A stretch of 64,000 nt of DNA from Janthinobacterium sp. 64 (GTDB lineage Bacteria > Pseudomonadota > Gammaproteobacteria > Burkholderiales > Burkholderiaceae_D): the NCBI RefSeq assembly GCF_002813325.1, contig NZ_PHUG01000001.1, positions 3,348,001-3,412,000 on the forward strand. Direction: 5' to 3'. Both the position numbers and the translations under genes were made by a program. Each line of letters starts with the position of its first letter. The stretch's first letter is position 1. The notes below the pieces were generated by a model. It had not been told where the DNA came from and made no database searches. It was given only the letters and a program-made list of their open reading frames with translations. This document shows, piece after piece, positions 27,501 to 37,364 of this stretch.

Positions 27501-28250
27501 TCAATGTCCTCCTGTCTTGGCGCCGGCGACGATGAAGCCCGGAATGGCGACTTTTTTCTCGATCAGGTGCATCAGCACCACCACCAGCAGATTGACGACG
27601 ACGTAGATGATGGTGGCGGCCGAAAACGCCTCGAATACCTGGAACGAGAATTCCTGGATGGCGCGCGCGCTGGCCGTCAGTTCGATCAGGCCGATGGTCA
27701 GCGCCACGGAACTGTTCTTGATGATGTTCAAAAATTCGCTGGTCAGCGGCGGCATGATGACGCGCGCGGCCATCGGCAGCAAAATGAAGCGGTAGGTTTG
27801 CGGCAGGGTCAGCCCCAGCGCCGTGCCGGCCAGTTTCTGCCCGCGCGGCAGCGCCTCGATACCGGTCGTGACCTGCACGGCCACGCGCGAGGAAGTAAAG
27901 AATCCCAGGCACAGCACGGCCGTGACGAACGGCGCATTCGGCAGCGACTTGACCCAGGCGCCCAGGTCGGGCGGCAGCAGTTCCGGCATGACGAAATACC
28001 AGAGGAACATCTGCACCAGCAGCGGTACGTTGCGGAACAATTCCACATACGCATTGGCCACGCCCACCAGCCATTTATTCGGCAGGGTACGGACGGTGCC
28101 GATCACCAGGCCCAGGATCAGGGCCATGATCCAGGCCGCACCGGCCGTGGCCAAGGTCCATATCAGGCCGGACCACAGGGTGTCCATATACGTGCCCACG
28201 CCATCGGGAGAAATCTCCCAGAAAATGCGCCAATTCCAGTTGTAATTCAT
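27501..28250 (-). CDS. gltJ: Glutamate/aspartate ABC transporter permease GltJ
   Basis: 249 residues from the ATG at 28250 (MNYNWNWRIFWEISPDGVG), with AAGGATG six bases upstream. HisMQ-type permease: the N-terminal motif TLWSGLIWTLATAGAAWIMA and the EAA loop AVQVTTGIEALPRGQKLAGTALGL. The starting MNYNWNW is typical of GltJ. Inner membrane. It follows gltI after a 98 bp spacer containing an intrinsic terminator-like attenuator. Confidence 0.94.
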   Translation of the reverse strand: MNYNWNWRIFWEISPDGVGTYMDTLWSGLIWTLATAGAAWIMALILGLVIGTVRTLPNKWLVGVANAYVELFRNVPLLVQMFLWYFVMPELLPPDLGAWVKSLPNAPFVTAVLCLGFFTSSRVAVQVTTGIEALPRGQKLAGTALGLTLPQTYRFILLPMAARVIMPPLTSEFLNIIKNSSVALTIGLIELTASARAIQEFSFQVFEAFSAATIIYVVVNLLVVVLMHLIEKKVAIPGFIVAGAKTGGH

Positions 28251-28304
28251 GATCATCCTTCGCATGCAGCCCGAGGAGAGCGGCCAGCCGGCCACCCGCC
28301 CCGC

Positions 28305-28332
28305 AAATAAAACGGGAGGCTTGCGCCCCCCG
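28305..28332 (-). terminator. Attenuator-like terminator between gltI and gltJ
   Basis: On the minus strand CGGGGGG-CGCAAG-CCTCCCG forms a 7 bp stem (one G-T) followed by TTTTATTT. It lies 16 bp past the gltI stop within the operon, a layout that commonly gives more binding protein than permease by partial termination. Confidence 0.7.
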
Positions 28333-28348
28333 ATTTGTTACGCAATCT

Positions 28349-29305
28349 TTACTTTTTCCGCTTGTCCGACGTCTTCTGCGCTTCCGGTACGGCCGCATAG
28401 GCCGCCGGGTCACCGGAGTCGGTCGGGTTGGCAAACACGGCCTTCAATTGCGGCGGCATGGGGAATTTCAGGTTGATGTTTTTCGGCGGGATCGGCGAGG
28501 TAAACCATTTCGCGTAAATGCGGTTGATGTCGTCGCTCTTGTACAGGCGGATCAAGGCATCGTCGACCACTTTCTTGAAGGCCGGGTCGCCCTTGCGCAG
28601 CATGATGCCGTATGGCTCGACCGACAGCGCTTCCTTGGTGATTTCGTAGTCGTTCGGGTTTTTCGAGCTGGCCACTTGCGACGCCAGCAAAATGTCGTCG
28701 TTGGCTTCAGCCACCGCGCGGCCCGTTTCCAGCATCAGGAACGATTCAGGATGATCCTTGCCGACGGCGATATTCATGCCCAGGTTCTTTTCCTTGTTCA
28801 GGATCGTCATCTGCTTGATGGTCGACGTACCGGCCGTGGCGACCAGGGTCTTGCCGCGCAAGTCTTCCAGGGTCTTGATGTTCGAGGATTTTTTCGCCAG
28901 CACGCGGTTGCCGATGACGAACATGGTCGGGGCGAACGCCACCTGCTGCTGGCGCTCCAGGTTGTTCGTCGTCGAGCCGCATTCGAGGTCGATGGTGCCG
29001 TTGGCCATCAGCGGGATGCGGTTGGCCGAGGTGACGGGGCTCATCACCACTTTCAGTTCGGTCAGGCCCAGGTGCTTTTGCAGGGCCGTGACGACTTTCA
29101 TGCACAGGTCGATCGAATAACCCTGGTATTGCTGCTTGTCATCGAGGTAGGAGAAGGGCACGGAGCCGTCGCGCACGCCGAGGGTGACGGAACCGGCTTT
29201 CTTGATCTTGGCCAAGGTGCCGGTCAATTCCTGAGCCTGGACTGGCGACATGCTGCTGATGACACCGACGCTGAGTAGCGTGGCGATGATTTTGGTCAAT
29301 TTCAT
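28349..29305 (-). CDS. gltI: Glutamate/aspartate ABC transporter substrate-binding protein
   Basis: 318 residues from the ATG at 29305, with AGGAGA upstream; the longer frame is not used. The signal peptide is MKLTKIIATLLSVGVISSMSPVQAQ, then a mature periplasmic type II binding fold (family 3): LGVRDGSVPFSYLDDKQQYQ, GYSIDLCMKV, GTIDLECGSTTNN, LRGKTLVATAGTSTIKQM. The GSTTNN and ECGS signatures match acidic amino-acid binding proteins. First gene of the gltIJKL operon. Confidence 0.95.
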   Translation of the reverse strand: MKLTKIIATLLSVGVISSMSPVQAQELTGTLAKIKKAGSVTLGVRDGSVPFSYLDDKQQYQGYSIDLCMKVVTALQKHLGLTELKVVMSPVTSANRIPLMANGTIDLECGSTTNNLERQQQVAFAPTMFVIGNRVLAKKSSNIKTLEDLRGKTLVATAGTSTIKQMTILNKEKNLGMNIAVGKDHPESFLMLETGRAVAEANDDILLASQVASSKNPNDYEITKEALSVEPYGIMLRKGDPAFKKVVDDALIRLYKSDDINRIYAKWFTSPIPPKNINLKFPMPPQLKAVFANPTDSGDPAAYAAVPEAQKTSDKRKK

Positions 29306-29500
29306 AAATTCTCCTGGGCGGACAAACCGGATGGACTCCGAACGAAACAACTGTGGTGCAGACGCCACCAATGGAATTAATTTTATTTCATTTTCAGCGC
29401 CGGACCAGCCGTTTTCTGCGATTGCCATCAAATAGGCGCTGTACGCGCGCCCGAATCAGCGCGGCTGTAGCATTTTTCCTACTGATTTCCCATTCCCGAT

Positions 29501-31354
29501 TTATTTTGCCGGCGCCAGCCCCGCCAGGGCATCGTCCTCTTCCTCAGCATCGTCAGTATTGGCCTGCTGGCGTTGCCACATCTGCGCGTACAAACCGTCA
29601 AGCACCAGCAATTGCGGATGCGTGCCCCGCTCGACGATGCGGCCATGGTCGAGCACCAGGATTTGCTGGGCGTCGGCCACCGTCGACAGCCGGTGCGCAA
29701 TCACCAGCGTGGTGCGGTTTTTCGCGATGTCCTTCAGCTGCGACTGGATCGCCTGCTCGGCCTTCGAATCGAGCGCCGACGTCGCTTCGTCGAAGATCAA
29801 TATCGCCGGGTCTTTCAGCAGGGTGCGGGCAATGGCCACGCGCTGCTTTTCGCCCCCCGACAGCTTCAAGCCCCGCTCGCCCACCATGGAGTTGTAGCCA
29901 TCTGGCAAGCTTTCGATAAAGTCATGGATCGATGCCGCTTTGGCCGCCGCCACGATGGCCTCCTTGCTGGCGCCTGGCTTGCCGTAGGCGATGTTGTATT
30001 CGATGGTGTCGTTGAACAGCACCGTGTCCTGCGGCACGATGCCGATGGCCGCGCGCAAGGAATCCTGCGTGATGCCGCGCAAGTCCTGGCCATCGATGGT
30101 GATGCCGCCGCCATCGACTTCATAAAAACGGAACAGCAAGCGCGACAGGGTCGACTTGCCCGAGCCGCTGTGGCCCACCACGGCCGTCGTGGTGCCGGCC
30201 GGAATCTGGAAATCCACGTCGAACAGGATTTGCCGCTTGGCTTCATAGCTGAAATCCACGTGCTCGAAACGCACGGCCGCGCCACGCGTGACGAGCGGCC
30301 TGGCCTCCGGCGTGTCGGCGATTTCGCGGTTTTCGTTCAGCAAGGAAAACAGGCGCTCCATGTCGGCCAGGCTTTGCTTGATTTCGCGGTAAATGACGCC
30401 CAGGAAATTGAGGGGGATATACAGCTGGATCATGAAGGCATTCACCAGCACCAGGTCGCCCAGGGTCATCGTGCCGGCGATCACGCCGACGGTGGCACGC
30501 CAGAGAATTAATGTCACGGCCGTGGCGATGATCAGGGACTGGCCTGTGTTCAGCAGCGACAGCGAGGTCTGCGATTTCACGGCCGCCGATTCATAGCGCT
30601 GCAAGCCTTCGTCGTAGCGCTTTGCCTCGTAATCCTCGTTGCCGAAATATTTCACGGTTTCATAGTTGATCAGCGAATCGATGGCCTTGGTATTGGCTTT
30701 GGAATCGAGGTCGTTCATGGTGCGGCGGAAATGCGTGCGCCAGTTCGTCACCAAGACGGTAAACGCGATGTACGACACCAGCGCCACCGCCGTGATCACG
30801 GTAAACCAGATGTCGTAATGCAAGACCAGATAGCCGAGCACCAGGGTGATTTCCACCAGCGTCGGCAAGATGTTGAACAGGGTATAGGAAATGAGCGAGC
30901 CGACACTGCGCGTGCCCCGTTCGATATCGCGCGTCATGCCGCCCGTCTGGCGGTTCAGGTGAAAACGCAGCGACAAGGCATGCAGGTGGCGGAACACTTG
31001 CAGGGCGATGGTGCGCACGGCCCGCTGCGTGACCCGGGCAAACAGGAATTCGCGCAGTTCTGTGAACAAGGTGGTCGACAGGCGCAGCAAGCCATACGCC
31101 ACCAGCAAGCCGACGGGCAGCACCAGCAGCGCTTGCGGATGGGCCGCCGTGATCGTCATGGCGTCGACGAGTTTTTTCAGGATCAGGGGCACGCCAACGT
31201 TGGCCAGCTTGGCGCCCACCAGGCATAGCAGCGCCAGCAATACTCTCCATTTGTAGACCCAGAGATACGGCAACAAGGTCTTGATGGTGGCGAAATCGCT
31301 GTGGTTGGCGGAGGCTGGCGAGCGGGGCGGAGGGGGAGTCTGGGAACGGCGCAT
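29501..31354 (-). CDS. Atm1-type ABC exporter (fused permease/ATPase)
   Basis: 617 residues from the ATG at 31354 (MRRSQTPPPPRSP); an upstream in-frame extension would overlap the divergent thioesterase gene and is rejected. Six-TM exporter domain (~40-330), then ATPase: Walker A VVGHSGSGKSTLSRLLF, signature LSGGEKQRVAIART, Walker B ILIFDEATSALDS, H-loop VIAHRLSTV. Stretches such as QRAVRTIALQVFRHLHALSL, HLNRQTGGMTRDIERGTR and ALDSLINYETVK-like AIDSLINYETVKYFGNE are hallmarks of the Atm1/HMT1 group, which exports glutathione conjugates or metal-thiol complexes. Inner membrane homodimer. Confidence 0.93.
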   Translation of the reverse strand: MRRSQTPPPPRSPASANHSDFATIKTLLPYLWVYKWRVLLALLCLVGAKLANVGVPLILKKLVDAMTITAAHPQALLVLPVGLLVAYGLLRLSTTLFTELREFLFARVTQRAVRTIALQVFRHLHALSLRFHLNRQTGGMTRDIERGTRSVGSLISYTLFNILPTLVEITLVLGYLVLHYDIWFTVITAVALVSYIAFTVLVTNWRTHFRRTMNDLDSKANTKAIDSLINYETVKYFGNEDYEAKRYDEGLQRYESAAVKSQTSLSLLNTGQSLIIATAVTLILWRATVGVIAGTMTLGDLVLVNAFMIQLYIPLNFLGVIYREIKQSLADMERLFSLLNENREIADTPEARPLVTRGAAVRFEHVDFSYEAKRQILFDVDFQIPAGTTTAVVGHSGSGKSTLSRLLFRFYEVDGGGITIDGQDLRGITQDSLRAAIGIVPQDTVLFNDTIEYNIAYGKPGASKEAIVAAAKAASIHDFIESLPDGYNSMVGERGLKLSGGEKQRVAIARTLLKDPAILIFDEATSALDSKAEQAIQSQLKDIAKNRTTLVIAHRLSTVADAQQILVLDHGRIVERGTHPQLLVLDGLYAQMWQRQQANTDDAEEEDDALAGLAPAK

Positions 31355-31415
31355 GGCGAATGTCGGCTTTTTATGGTTCAATCGGGGCAATTGTAGCCTT
31401 TCATGAGAATAAAAG

Positions 31416-31856
31416 ATGAGCACCTCCCCCGACCGTCCCGATAACTGCCTCGCCTCCGGCCTGCCCGCCGGAAAAATGCCGGAATTGCGCATGATGCCCG
31501 CGCCGTCCGACGCCAATGTGTACGGCGACGTCTTCGGCGGCTGGATCATGGCGCAGGTCGATATCGCCGGTTCCCTGCCGGCCACGCGGCGCGCCAACGG
31601 CCGCGTTGCCACCATCGCCGTCAACTCCTTCATCTTCAAAAACCCCGTCTTCGTCGGCGATTTGCTCTCCTTCTACGCCGACATCGTCAAGGTAGGCAAT
31701 ACCTCGATCACCGTCAATGTCGAGGTATATGCCGAGCGCAACCGCCTGCAGGCGTGCATCGTGAAAGTCACGGAAGCAACCCTGATCTATGTGGCGACGG
31801 ACTCCGACCGCAAGCCGCGCAAGGTGCCGCCGATCGAGACCTTATTGTCGTCTTGA
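31416..31856 (+). CDS. Acyl-CoA thioesterase, YciA-type hotdog
   Basis: 146 residues, one hotdog domain. The motif SDANVYGDVFGGWIMAQVDI (~30-49) contains the catalytic Asp-Val-Phe-Gly-Gly segment of the YciA/BACH group. VAVNSFIFKNPV-like TIAVNSFIFKNPVFVGDLL and SITVNVEVYAER follow. It hydrolyses acyl-CoA thioesters in the cytoplasm. Divergent from the Atm1-type exporter and followed 21 bp later by phoD. Confidence 0.9.
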   Translation: MSTSPDRPDNCLASGLPAGKMPELRMMPAPSDANVYGDVFGGWIMAQVDIAGSLPATRRANGRVATIAVNSFIFKNPVFVGDLLSFYADIVKVGNTSITVNVEVYAERNRLQACIVKVTEATLIYVATDSDRKPRKVPPIETLLSS

Positions 31857-31877
31857 TTGTCGCAATAATTCCACACC

Positions 31878-33470
31878 ATGGATAGCCAGCGCCGCATCTT
31901 CCTGCAAAGCGCTGCGCGCATCACCGCGCTGGCCGCGGCCGGCAGCGTGCTGTCCGGTTCCAGCGCGAGCGCCGCCACGCGCATGAATGGCAACGGCTAT
32001 CCGTTTGCGCTCGGTGTCGCTTCCGGCTCGCCCTTGCCGGATGCGGTGGTGCTGTGGACGCGCATCTGCTACGACCCGCTGCAGGCAGCCGCCACGCCCG
32101 CCGTCGCCCTGACAGTGCGCTGGGAACTAGCCGAAGACGAGGCGTTCCGGCGCATCGCCGCCAAGGGCCAGGCCACGGCCATGCCGACCCTGGCGCACAG
32201 CGTGCACGTCGACGTGGGCGGCCTCGCGCCCGGGCGCTGGTACTGGTACCGTTTTATCTTTGGCGACGCCGTCAGCCCCGTGGGCCGCACGCGCACGGCG
32301 CCCGCCGCCGACAGCCTGCCCACCTCGCTGAAGCTGGCCGTCGCTTCGTGCCAGCACTGGGAATTCGGCGCCTATGCGGCGCACCGGCATATCGCCGCGG
32401 CCGCGCCCGACCTGGTGGCTTTCCTCGGCGACTACATTTATGAATGGGGACCGTACCAGCTGCAGCATCCAAGCCGGGCCATGCGCACGCACGAAAGTTT
32501 TACGTTGGACGAGTACCGCGCCCGCTATGCGCAATACAAGAGCGACCAGGATTTGCAGGGCGCGCACCTGGCCGCGCCGTGGATCGTCACCTGGGATGAC
32601 CATGAAGTGGCCAACGATTACGGCAACGACCGCGACGAATTGCTCACGCCCACCTTTTTGCAGCGCCGCGCGGCCGCCTACCAGGCGTTTTATGAACACA
32701 TGCCGCTGCGCCTGCTGCCGCTGGGGCGACGCGGCTTTGTCGACATGCGCATCTACCAGCGCTATGACTGGGGCCGGCTGGCGCGCTTCCACGTGCTCGA
32801 TGACCGGCAGTACCGCGCCTATCACGCGTGCGCCAGGCCGGGCCGCGGCGGCTCCAATTCCGTCACCACGCGCCACTGTCCCGACTTGCGCAAACCCGGC
32901 CGCACCATGCTGGGCGAGGAACAGCAGCGCTGGCTGCAAGCCGGCCTTGACGACTCCCCGGCGCGCTGGAATATCCTCGCCCAGCAAACCCTGATGGCGC
33001 AATCGAGCCAGGTGCCGATTGTGCGACCCGGCGATGAACGCATCTGGACCGATGGCTGGGACGGTTACCCGATGGCGCGCCAGCACCTGCTCGACGCCTT
33101 GCAAAGCAGCAAGGCCAGCAACCCGCTGGTGCTGTCGGGCGACGTGCATACCTTTTATGCCACGGAACTGAGCCGCAACGCCATGCGCCCCACCGGCAAG
33201 AACAATCCCGTGCTGGCCACCGAATTTTGCGGCACCTCCATCACATCAAGTTCCCGCCCGCAGGCGCGCACCGAGCAGTACGTGGCGATGAACCCGCACA
33301 TCCGCTACGGACGCAGCGACAAGCGCGGCTATATGTTGATGGAAATCACGCCAGAGAAAACGACGACCCTGTTCCAGGGCCTGGAGAATGTGCGCGACAG
33401 CGCATCGGGCATCGCGACACTGGCCCGCTTTGTCGTGCACGATGGCAAGGCTGGCGTGCAACGCATCTAG
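31878..33470 (+). CDS. phoD: Alkaline phosphatase D family protein (Tat-exported)
   Basis: 530 residues. The twin-arginine signal peptide MDSQRRIFLQSAARITALAA ends near SSASAA. PhoD metallophosphatase motifs: ASCQHWEFGAYAAHRHIA, FLGDYIYEWGP (metal-binding Asp and Tyr), TWDDHEVANDYGND, and LSGDVHTFYATEL (metal-binding His). Family members are Ca/Fe phosphodiesterases or phosphomonoesterases in the periplasm, releasing phosphate from esters. It is convergent with the LytTR regulator, whose stop overlaps it by 4 bp. Confidence 0.93.
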   Translation: MDSQRRIFLQSAARITALAAAGSVLSGSSASAATRMNGNGYPFALGVASGSPLPDAVVLWTRICYDPLQAAATPAVALTVRWELAEDEAFRRIAAKGQATAMPTLAHSVHVDVGGLAPGRWYWYRFIFGDAVSPVGRTRTAPAADSLPTSLKLAVASCQHWEFGAYAAHRHIAAAAPDLVAFLGDYIYEWGPYQLQHPSRAMRTHESFTLDEYRARYAQYKSDQDLQGAHLAAPWIVTWDDHEVANDYGNDRDELLTPTFLQRRAAAYQAFYEHMPLRLLPLGRRGFVDMRIYQRYDWGRLARFHVLDDRQYRAYHACARPGRGGSNSVTTRHCPDLRKPGRTMLGEEQQRWLQAGLDDSPARWNILAQQTLMAQSSQVPIVRPGDERIWTDGWDGYPMARQHLLDALQSSKASNPLVLSGDVHTFYATELSRNAMRPTGKNNPVLATEFCGTSITSSSRPQARTEQYVAMNPHIRYGRSDKRGYMLMEITPEKTTTLFQGLENVRDSASGIATLARFVVHDGKAGVQRI

Positions 33471-34333
33471 CACATGCTTTTCAAGGCATCGCGGTAGCGC
33501 CGGCTGACGGGCACTTCACCGCCCGTGGACAGCACGGCGCGCGCATCGCCCGATTCCAGCGGCACGATGCTCTGTACAAATGCAAGGTTGACGATATAGC
33601 TGCGGTGCACGCGCACGTAGCGATTACCATCCAGGCGGCGCTCGATGGCGGCCATGGTCGAGCGCAGCGGGTAATCGTGGCCACGCACGTGCAAATTGAC
33701 ATAATTACCCCAGGCCTGTATCCATTCAATGTCGCCGGCGGGCAGCAAAAAATCCTTGCCCAGCTTGCGCACCAGGAAGCGCTCCGGCTGCTGCACCGGT
33801 TCCACGGCCGGGCCTTCATCAGGTTCGCCCAGCAGGGTCGCCTCGCCTTGCCAGCGCATCAGCAGTAGCTGGTAAAAGCCCGTGAACAATAAGATAGAGA
33901 AGTAAGTACGCACATCCTTGACGTATTCGTATGGCAATTCACGCCACCAGTTACCGAAATCGTAATCGCTGCCGGCGCTCCAGTAGGCCAGCTTGCGCAA
34001 GGCTACCATGGCCAGCACATGCACGAGGCTGTAGACGAGCGAGGCGGCCAGGTGCCAGCGCAGGTTCTGGCGCTGGAACACCAGGTGCAGCGGCCGCAAC
34101 TGGTTGGCCAGGATCACCAGTGGTACCAGCGCCAGCAACACCAGGTTGCTGCTCCACTCCCACACGGCCACTTCCCAAAAAGGCGTAGCGAGCCCGGCAC
34201 GCTGGCGGTCGGTCCAGCTGATCCAGCAGTTGAGCGACGTTTGCAGCAGATATAGGACGATCCAGAAAGCTGGTTCGGCGATCTGGCGCCAGCGTTGATA
34301 TCGTTGCAACAAATCGGTGGAAGACAGGCGCAT
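33467..34333 (-). CDS. Membrane-anchored LytTR-domain DNA-binding regulator
   Basis: 288 residues from the ATG at 34333 (MRLSSTDLLQRYQRWRQIAE). Four predicted TM helices in the N-terminal half (FWIVLYLLQTSLNCWISW, SNLVLLALVPLVILANQL, SLVYSLVHVLAMVALRK, TYFSILLFTGFYQLLLM), then a LytTR DNA-binding domain (~190-285) with FLLPAGDIEWIQAWGNYVNL and RYVRVHRSYIVNLAFV. No receiver domain. It is divergent from the acyltransferase gene by ~160 bp and may regulate it (inference). Confidence 0.9.
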   Translation of the reverse strand: MRLSSTDLLQRYQRWRQIAEPAFWIVLYLLQTSLNCWISWTDRQRAGLATPFWEVAVWEWSSNLVLLALVPLVILANQLRPLHLVFQRQNLRWHLAASLVYSLVHVLAMVALRKLAYWSAGSDYDFGNWWRELPYEYVKDVRTYFSILLFTGFYQLLLMRWQGEATLLGEPDEGPAVEPVQQPERFLVRKLGKDFLLPAGDIEWIQAWGNYVNLHVRGHDYPLRSTMAAIERRLDGNRYVRVHRSYIVNLAFVQSIVPLESGDARAVLSTGGEVPVSRRYRDALKSMC

Positions 34334-34491
34334 GGTGTCGGACGGTGGATGAGTTGCATGATTGTAAGGTCCCAAAGCCGTCCCAGCATCACCGCTCGTC
34401 ACAAACAGCCCGCAATTGGTCACTTTTCGCTGGTTCACCCCGCGCGGCATGCCTATGCTGGGGCCTTCCCTGACCAACGGATCTCGCGACC

Positions 34492-35691
34492 ATGATCACC
34501 AATTCTCGCCGTTACGATATCGATGCCTTGCGCTTTCTTGTCTTCAGCCTGCTGATCGTCTACCACACGGCCATGCTGTACCTGGACGGTGCCGCCTTCC
34601 ACATGAAGAGCAGCTACCTGACGGAAACGTTGAACTATCCCATGGTCTTTATCAACCGTTGGCGCATGGAAATCGTGTTCCTCATTTCCGGCGTGTCCTG
34701 CGCCATGATGACGCAAACGTCCAGGCGGGCCTTCCTGTGGCGCAGGGTCAAGCGCCTGTTGCTGCCCCTGCTGTTTGGCGTGCTCGTGGTGATACCCGTG
34801 CAGCCGTATTGCGAAGGCGTCACGAACGGCCTGGTCGAACCTGGCTATGGACAATTCCTGCTGGATTACTTTGGCGGCCATGCCTGGCCAGCTGGCGCAT
34901 TTACGGGCTGGAAGACCAGTTTTACCTGGAATCATCTGTGGTATCTCGTGTATTTGTTGCTGTACACCATCGTGCTGGTGGCGCTCCAGCCGCTGCTGGC
35001 CAAGGCAAGGCCGCTGTTTACGGGGTTGCGCGGCTGGCGCCTGTTGATCCTGCCAGCCCTGCCGGCGCTGGCGGCAACGGCCTTCCTGAAACTGCGCTAT
35101 CCGGAAAACCACGCGCTGGTGAAGGACTGGTACGCGCACGCCATCTATTTCACCCTGTATCTGTATGGCTGGTGGCTGGGCAATGACAAGGGAGTGTGGC
35201 AAGAGCTGGCGCGCTTGCGCTGGCATGCGCTGCTGCTGGCGCCCTGCGCGTTTGCCGTGTACATGGCGTTCGACCAGATGTATTCGGAGAACCTGCTGAC
35301 CTGGGCCTCGTTCGGCTCCTGGCCCATGCGCAACCTGTATATGTGGCTGGCCATCTGCGCCATTCTGGGCTGGTCGCATACGCTATTGAACCGCCCTTTT
35401 GCCTGGCTGCCATGGGCGCGCCAGGCCGTCTTTCCTTGGTACATATTGCACCAGAGCGCGATCGTGCTGCTGGCGTATTGGCTCGTGCCCCTGAAGCTTG
35501 GGCCAGTGGCGGAACCGCTGCTGGTACTGGCCGGCACGGTGGCGATCTGCTGGCTGGGAACCTCGCTGCTGATCAGCAAGGTGAACTGGCTGCGGCCCTG
35601 CTTCGGCTTGCCCGCCCGCCCAGGCCGAAACCTGGCGGCGGACACGGCCTTGGCTGCGAATCAGGCAACCTTCTTTTCATCGCGCAATTGA
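34492..35691 (+). CDS. Acyltransferase 3 family membrane protein (OpgC-like)
   Basis: 399 residues with about ten TM helices. The N-terminal RRYDIDALRFLVFSLLIVYH has the family Arg-x-x-x-D-x-L-R pattern and the catalytic-type His in LLIVYHTAMLY. The internal segment FTWNHLWYLVYLLLYTIVLV also matches membrane acyltransferases such as OpgC, which O-acylate glucans or other surface sugars in the inner membrane/periplasm. The 3' end overlaps the convergent acyl-CoA ligase by 31 bp. Confidence 0.88.
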   Translation: MITNSRRYDIDALRFLVFSLLIVYHTAMLYLDGAAFHMKSSYLTETLNYPMVFINRWRMEIVFLISGVSCAMMTQTSRRAFLWRRVKRLLLPLLFGVLVVIPVQPYCEGVTNGLVEPGYGQFLLDYFGGHAWPAGAFTGWKTSFTWNHLWYLVYLLLYTIVLVALQPLLAKARPLFTGLRGWRLLILPALPALAATAFLKLRYPENHALVKDWYAHAIYFTLYLYGWWLGNDKGVWQELARLRWHALLLAPCAFAVYMAFDQMYSENLLTWASFGSWPMRNLYMWLAICAILGWSHTLLNRPFAWLPWARQAVFPWYILHQSAIVLLAYWLVPLKLGPVAEPLLVLAGTVAICWLGTSLLISKVNWLRPCFGLPARPGRNLAADTALAANQATFFSSRN

Positions 35692-37343
35692 CGGCGCAAG
35701 ATCTTGCCGACGTTGGTTTTCGGCAATTCATCGCGGAACTCGATGTATTTCGGTTTCTTGTAGGCCGTCAATTCATGCTTGCAATGCTCACGGATCTGCT
35801 CCACCGTCAGGTTCGGATCCTTGCGCACGACAAACACTTTCACGGCTTCGCCCGCGTTGGCGTCCGGCACGCCGATGCACGCGCATTCCAGCACGCCCGG
35901 GCACGATGAAACCACGTCTTCCACTTCGTTCGGATACACGTTGAAGCCGGAGACGATGATCATGTCTTTCTTGCGGTCCACGATCTTCACGTAGCCGCGC
36001 TCGTCCATGACGCCCACGTCGCCCGTCTTGAAGTAGCCGTCGGCCGTCATCGACTTGGCCGTTTCATCGGGACGCTGCCAGTAGCCGGCCATCACTTGCG
36101 GGCCGCGCACGGCGATTTCACCCGGTTCGCCCAGCGGCACTTCCACGCCGTCGTCGTTCAGGATCGCCACTTCCGTCGACGGGAAAGGCAAGCCGATGGT
36201 GCCCGTAAATTCCGTGATGTCGACACGGTTGCCCGTCACCACGGGCGACGTTTCCGACATGCCATAGCCTTCGATCAGCGGGCAGCCCGTCAGTTTCAGC
36301 CAGCGCTCGGCCACGTTGCGCTGCAGGGCCATGCCGCCGCCATTGCACACCTTGTAGCTGGAGAAATCGAGCTTGGCAAACTCGGCATTGTTCAGCAGCG
36401 CGTTGTACAGGGTATTGACGGCCGGGAAAACGACGATCTTGTGCTTGCTCAATTCCTTGACGAAACCGGGAATGTCGCGCGGGTTCGGGATCAGCACGCT
36501 CATGCCGCCCAGGCGCATGCCCATCAGGGCGCTGACCGTCAGCGAATAGATGTGATACAGGGGCAAGGCGCACATGAATCCCATCGAGGTGGCGCGCATT
36601 TCAGGCGTCATCACGGGCGACATCCACGCCTCGTTTTGCAATACGTTGGCGATCACGTTACGGTGCAACAACATCGCGCCCTTCGACACGCCCGTCGTGC
36701 CACCCGTGTATTGCAGGAAGACGATATCGTCATGCCCCTGCTGCACGGGCTGCAAGGTCAGGCGCGCACCTTCGGCCAGCATCTTGTTGAAACTGATGGC
36801 GCCCGGCAAGGAAAACGCAGGCACCATTTTCTTGATCTTGCGCACGACGAAGTTGACGATCGTGCCTTTCAGTCCACCCAGCAAGTCGCCCATGGTGGCG
36901 ACGATCACATGCTTGACCTGGGTATGCGGCAACACCTGCTCCACCGTGGTGGCGAAGTTTTCCAGCACGATGATCGCTGCACTGCCCGAATCGATCAGCT
37001 GGTGCTGCAATTCACGCGGTGTGTACAGCGGGTTGACGTTCACCACCGTATAGCCGGCGCGCAAAATCGCCGCCATCGCCACCGGATATTGCAGCACGTT
37101 CGGCAGCATGATCGCCACGCGCGCACCCGGTTGCAGGCCCTTGCTTTGCAGCCAGGCACCCATCTGCCGCGACAGTTGGTCGAGCTCACGGTAGGTCATG
37201 AATTTATCCATGCACACGAAAGCGTTACGGTCCGCATATTTCTGGAACGACTCTTCCAGCAAATGTGTCACGGAACGGTATTGCGTGCAGTCTATCTCTG
37301 CGGGAACGCTGTCCGGGTATGACTTCAACCAAATCTTGTCCAT
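35661..37343 (-). CDS. fadD: Long-chain acyl-CoA ligase (FadD paralogue 1)
   Basis: 560 residues, full-length ANL superfamily. P-loop-like AMP motif YTGGTTGVSKGAMLLHRN, YGMSETSPVV, FKTGDVGVMDERGYVKI and the FACS signature around DRKKDMIIVSGFNVYPNEVE; the C-terminal catalytic Lys lies in LPKTNVGKILRRQLRDE. It activates fatty acids to acyl-CoA with ATP for beta-oxidation. It lies 54 bp downstream of a second, clearly homologous gene of identical length, with a strong hairpin between. Confidence 0.94.
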   Translation of the reverse strand: MDKIWLKSYPDSVPAEIDCTQYRSVTHLLEESFQKYADRNAFVCMDKFMTYRELDQLSRQMGAWLQSKGLQPGARVAIMLPNVLQYPVAMAAILRAGYTVVNVNPLYTPRELQHQLIDSGSAAIIVLENFATTVEQVLPHTQVKHVIVATMGDLLGGLKGTIVNFVVRKIKKMVPAFSLPGAISFNKMLAEGARLTLQPVQQGHDDIVFLQYTGGTTGVSKGAMLLHRNVIANVLQNEAWMSPVMTPEMRATSMGFMCALPLYHIYSLTVSALMGMRLGGMSVLIPNPRDIPGFVKELSKHKIVVFPAVNTLYNALLNNAEFAKLDFSSYKVCNGGGMALQRNVAERWLKLTGCPLIEGYGMSETSPVVTGNRVDITEFTGTIGLPFPSTEVAILNDDGVEVPLGEPGEIAVRGPQVMAGYWQRPDETAKSMTADGYFKTGDVGVMDERGYVKIVDRKKDMIIVSGFNVYPNEVEDVVSSCPGVLECACIGVPDANAGEAVKVFVVRKDPNLTVEQIREHCKHELTAYKKPKYIEFRDELPKTNVGKILRRQLRDEKKVA

Positions 37344-37364
37344 CTCGCCTCATCTTTATCTGTA

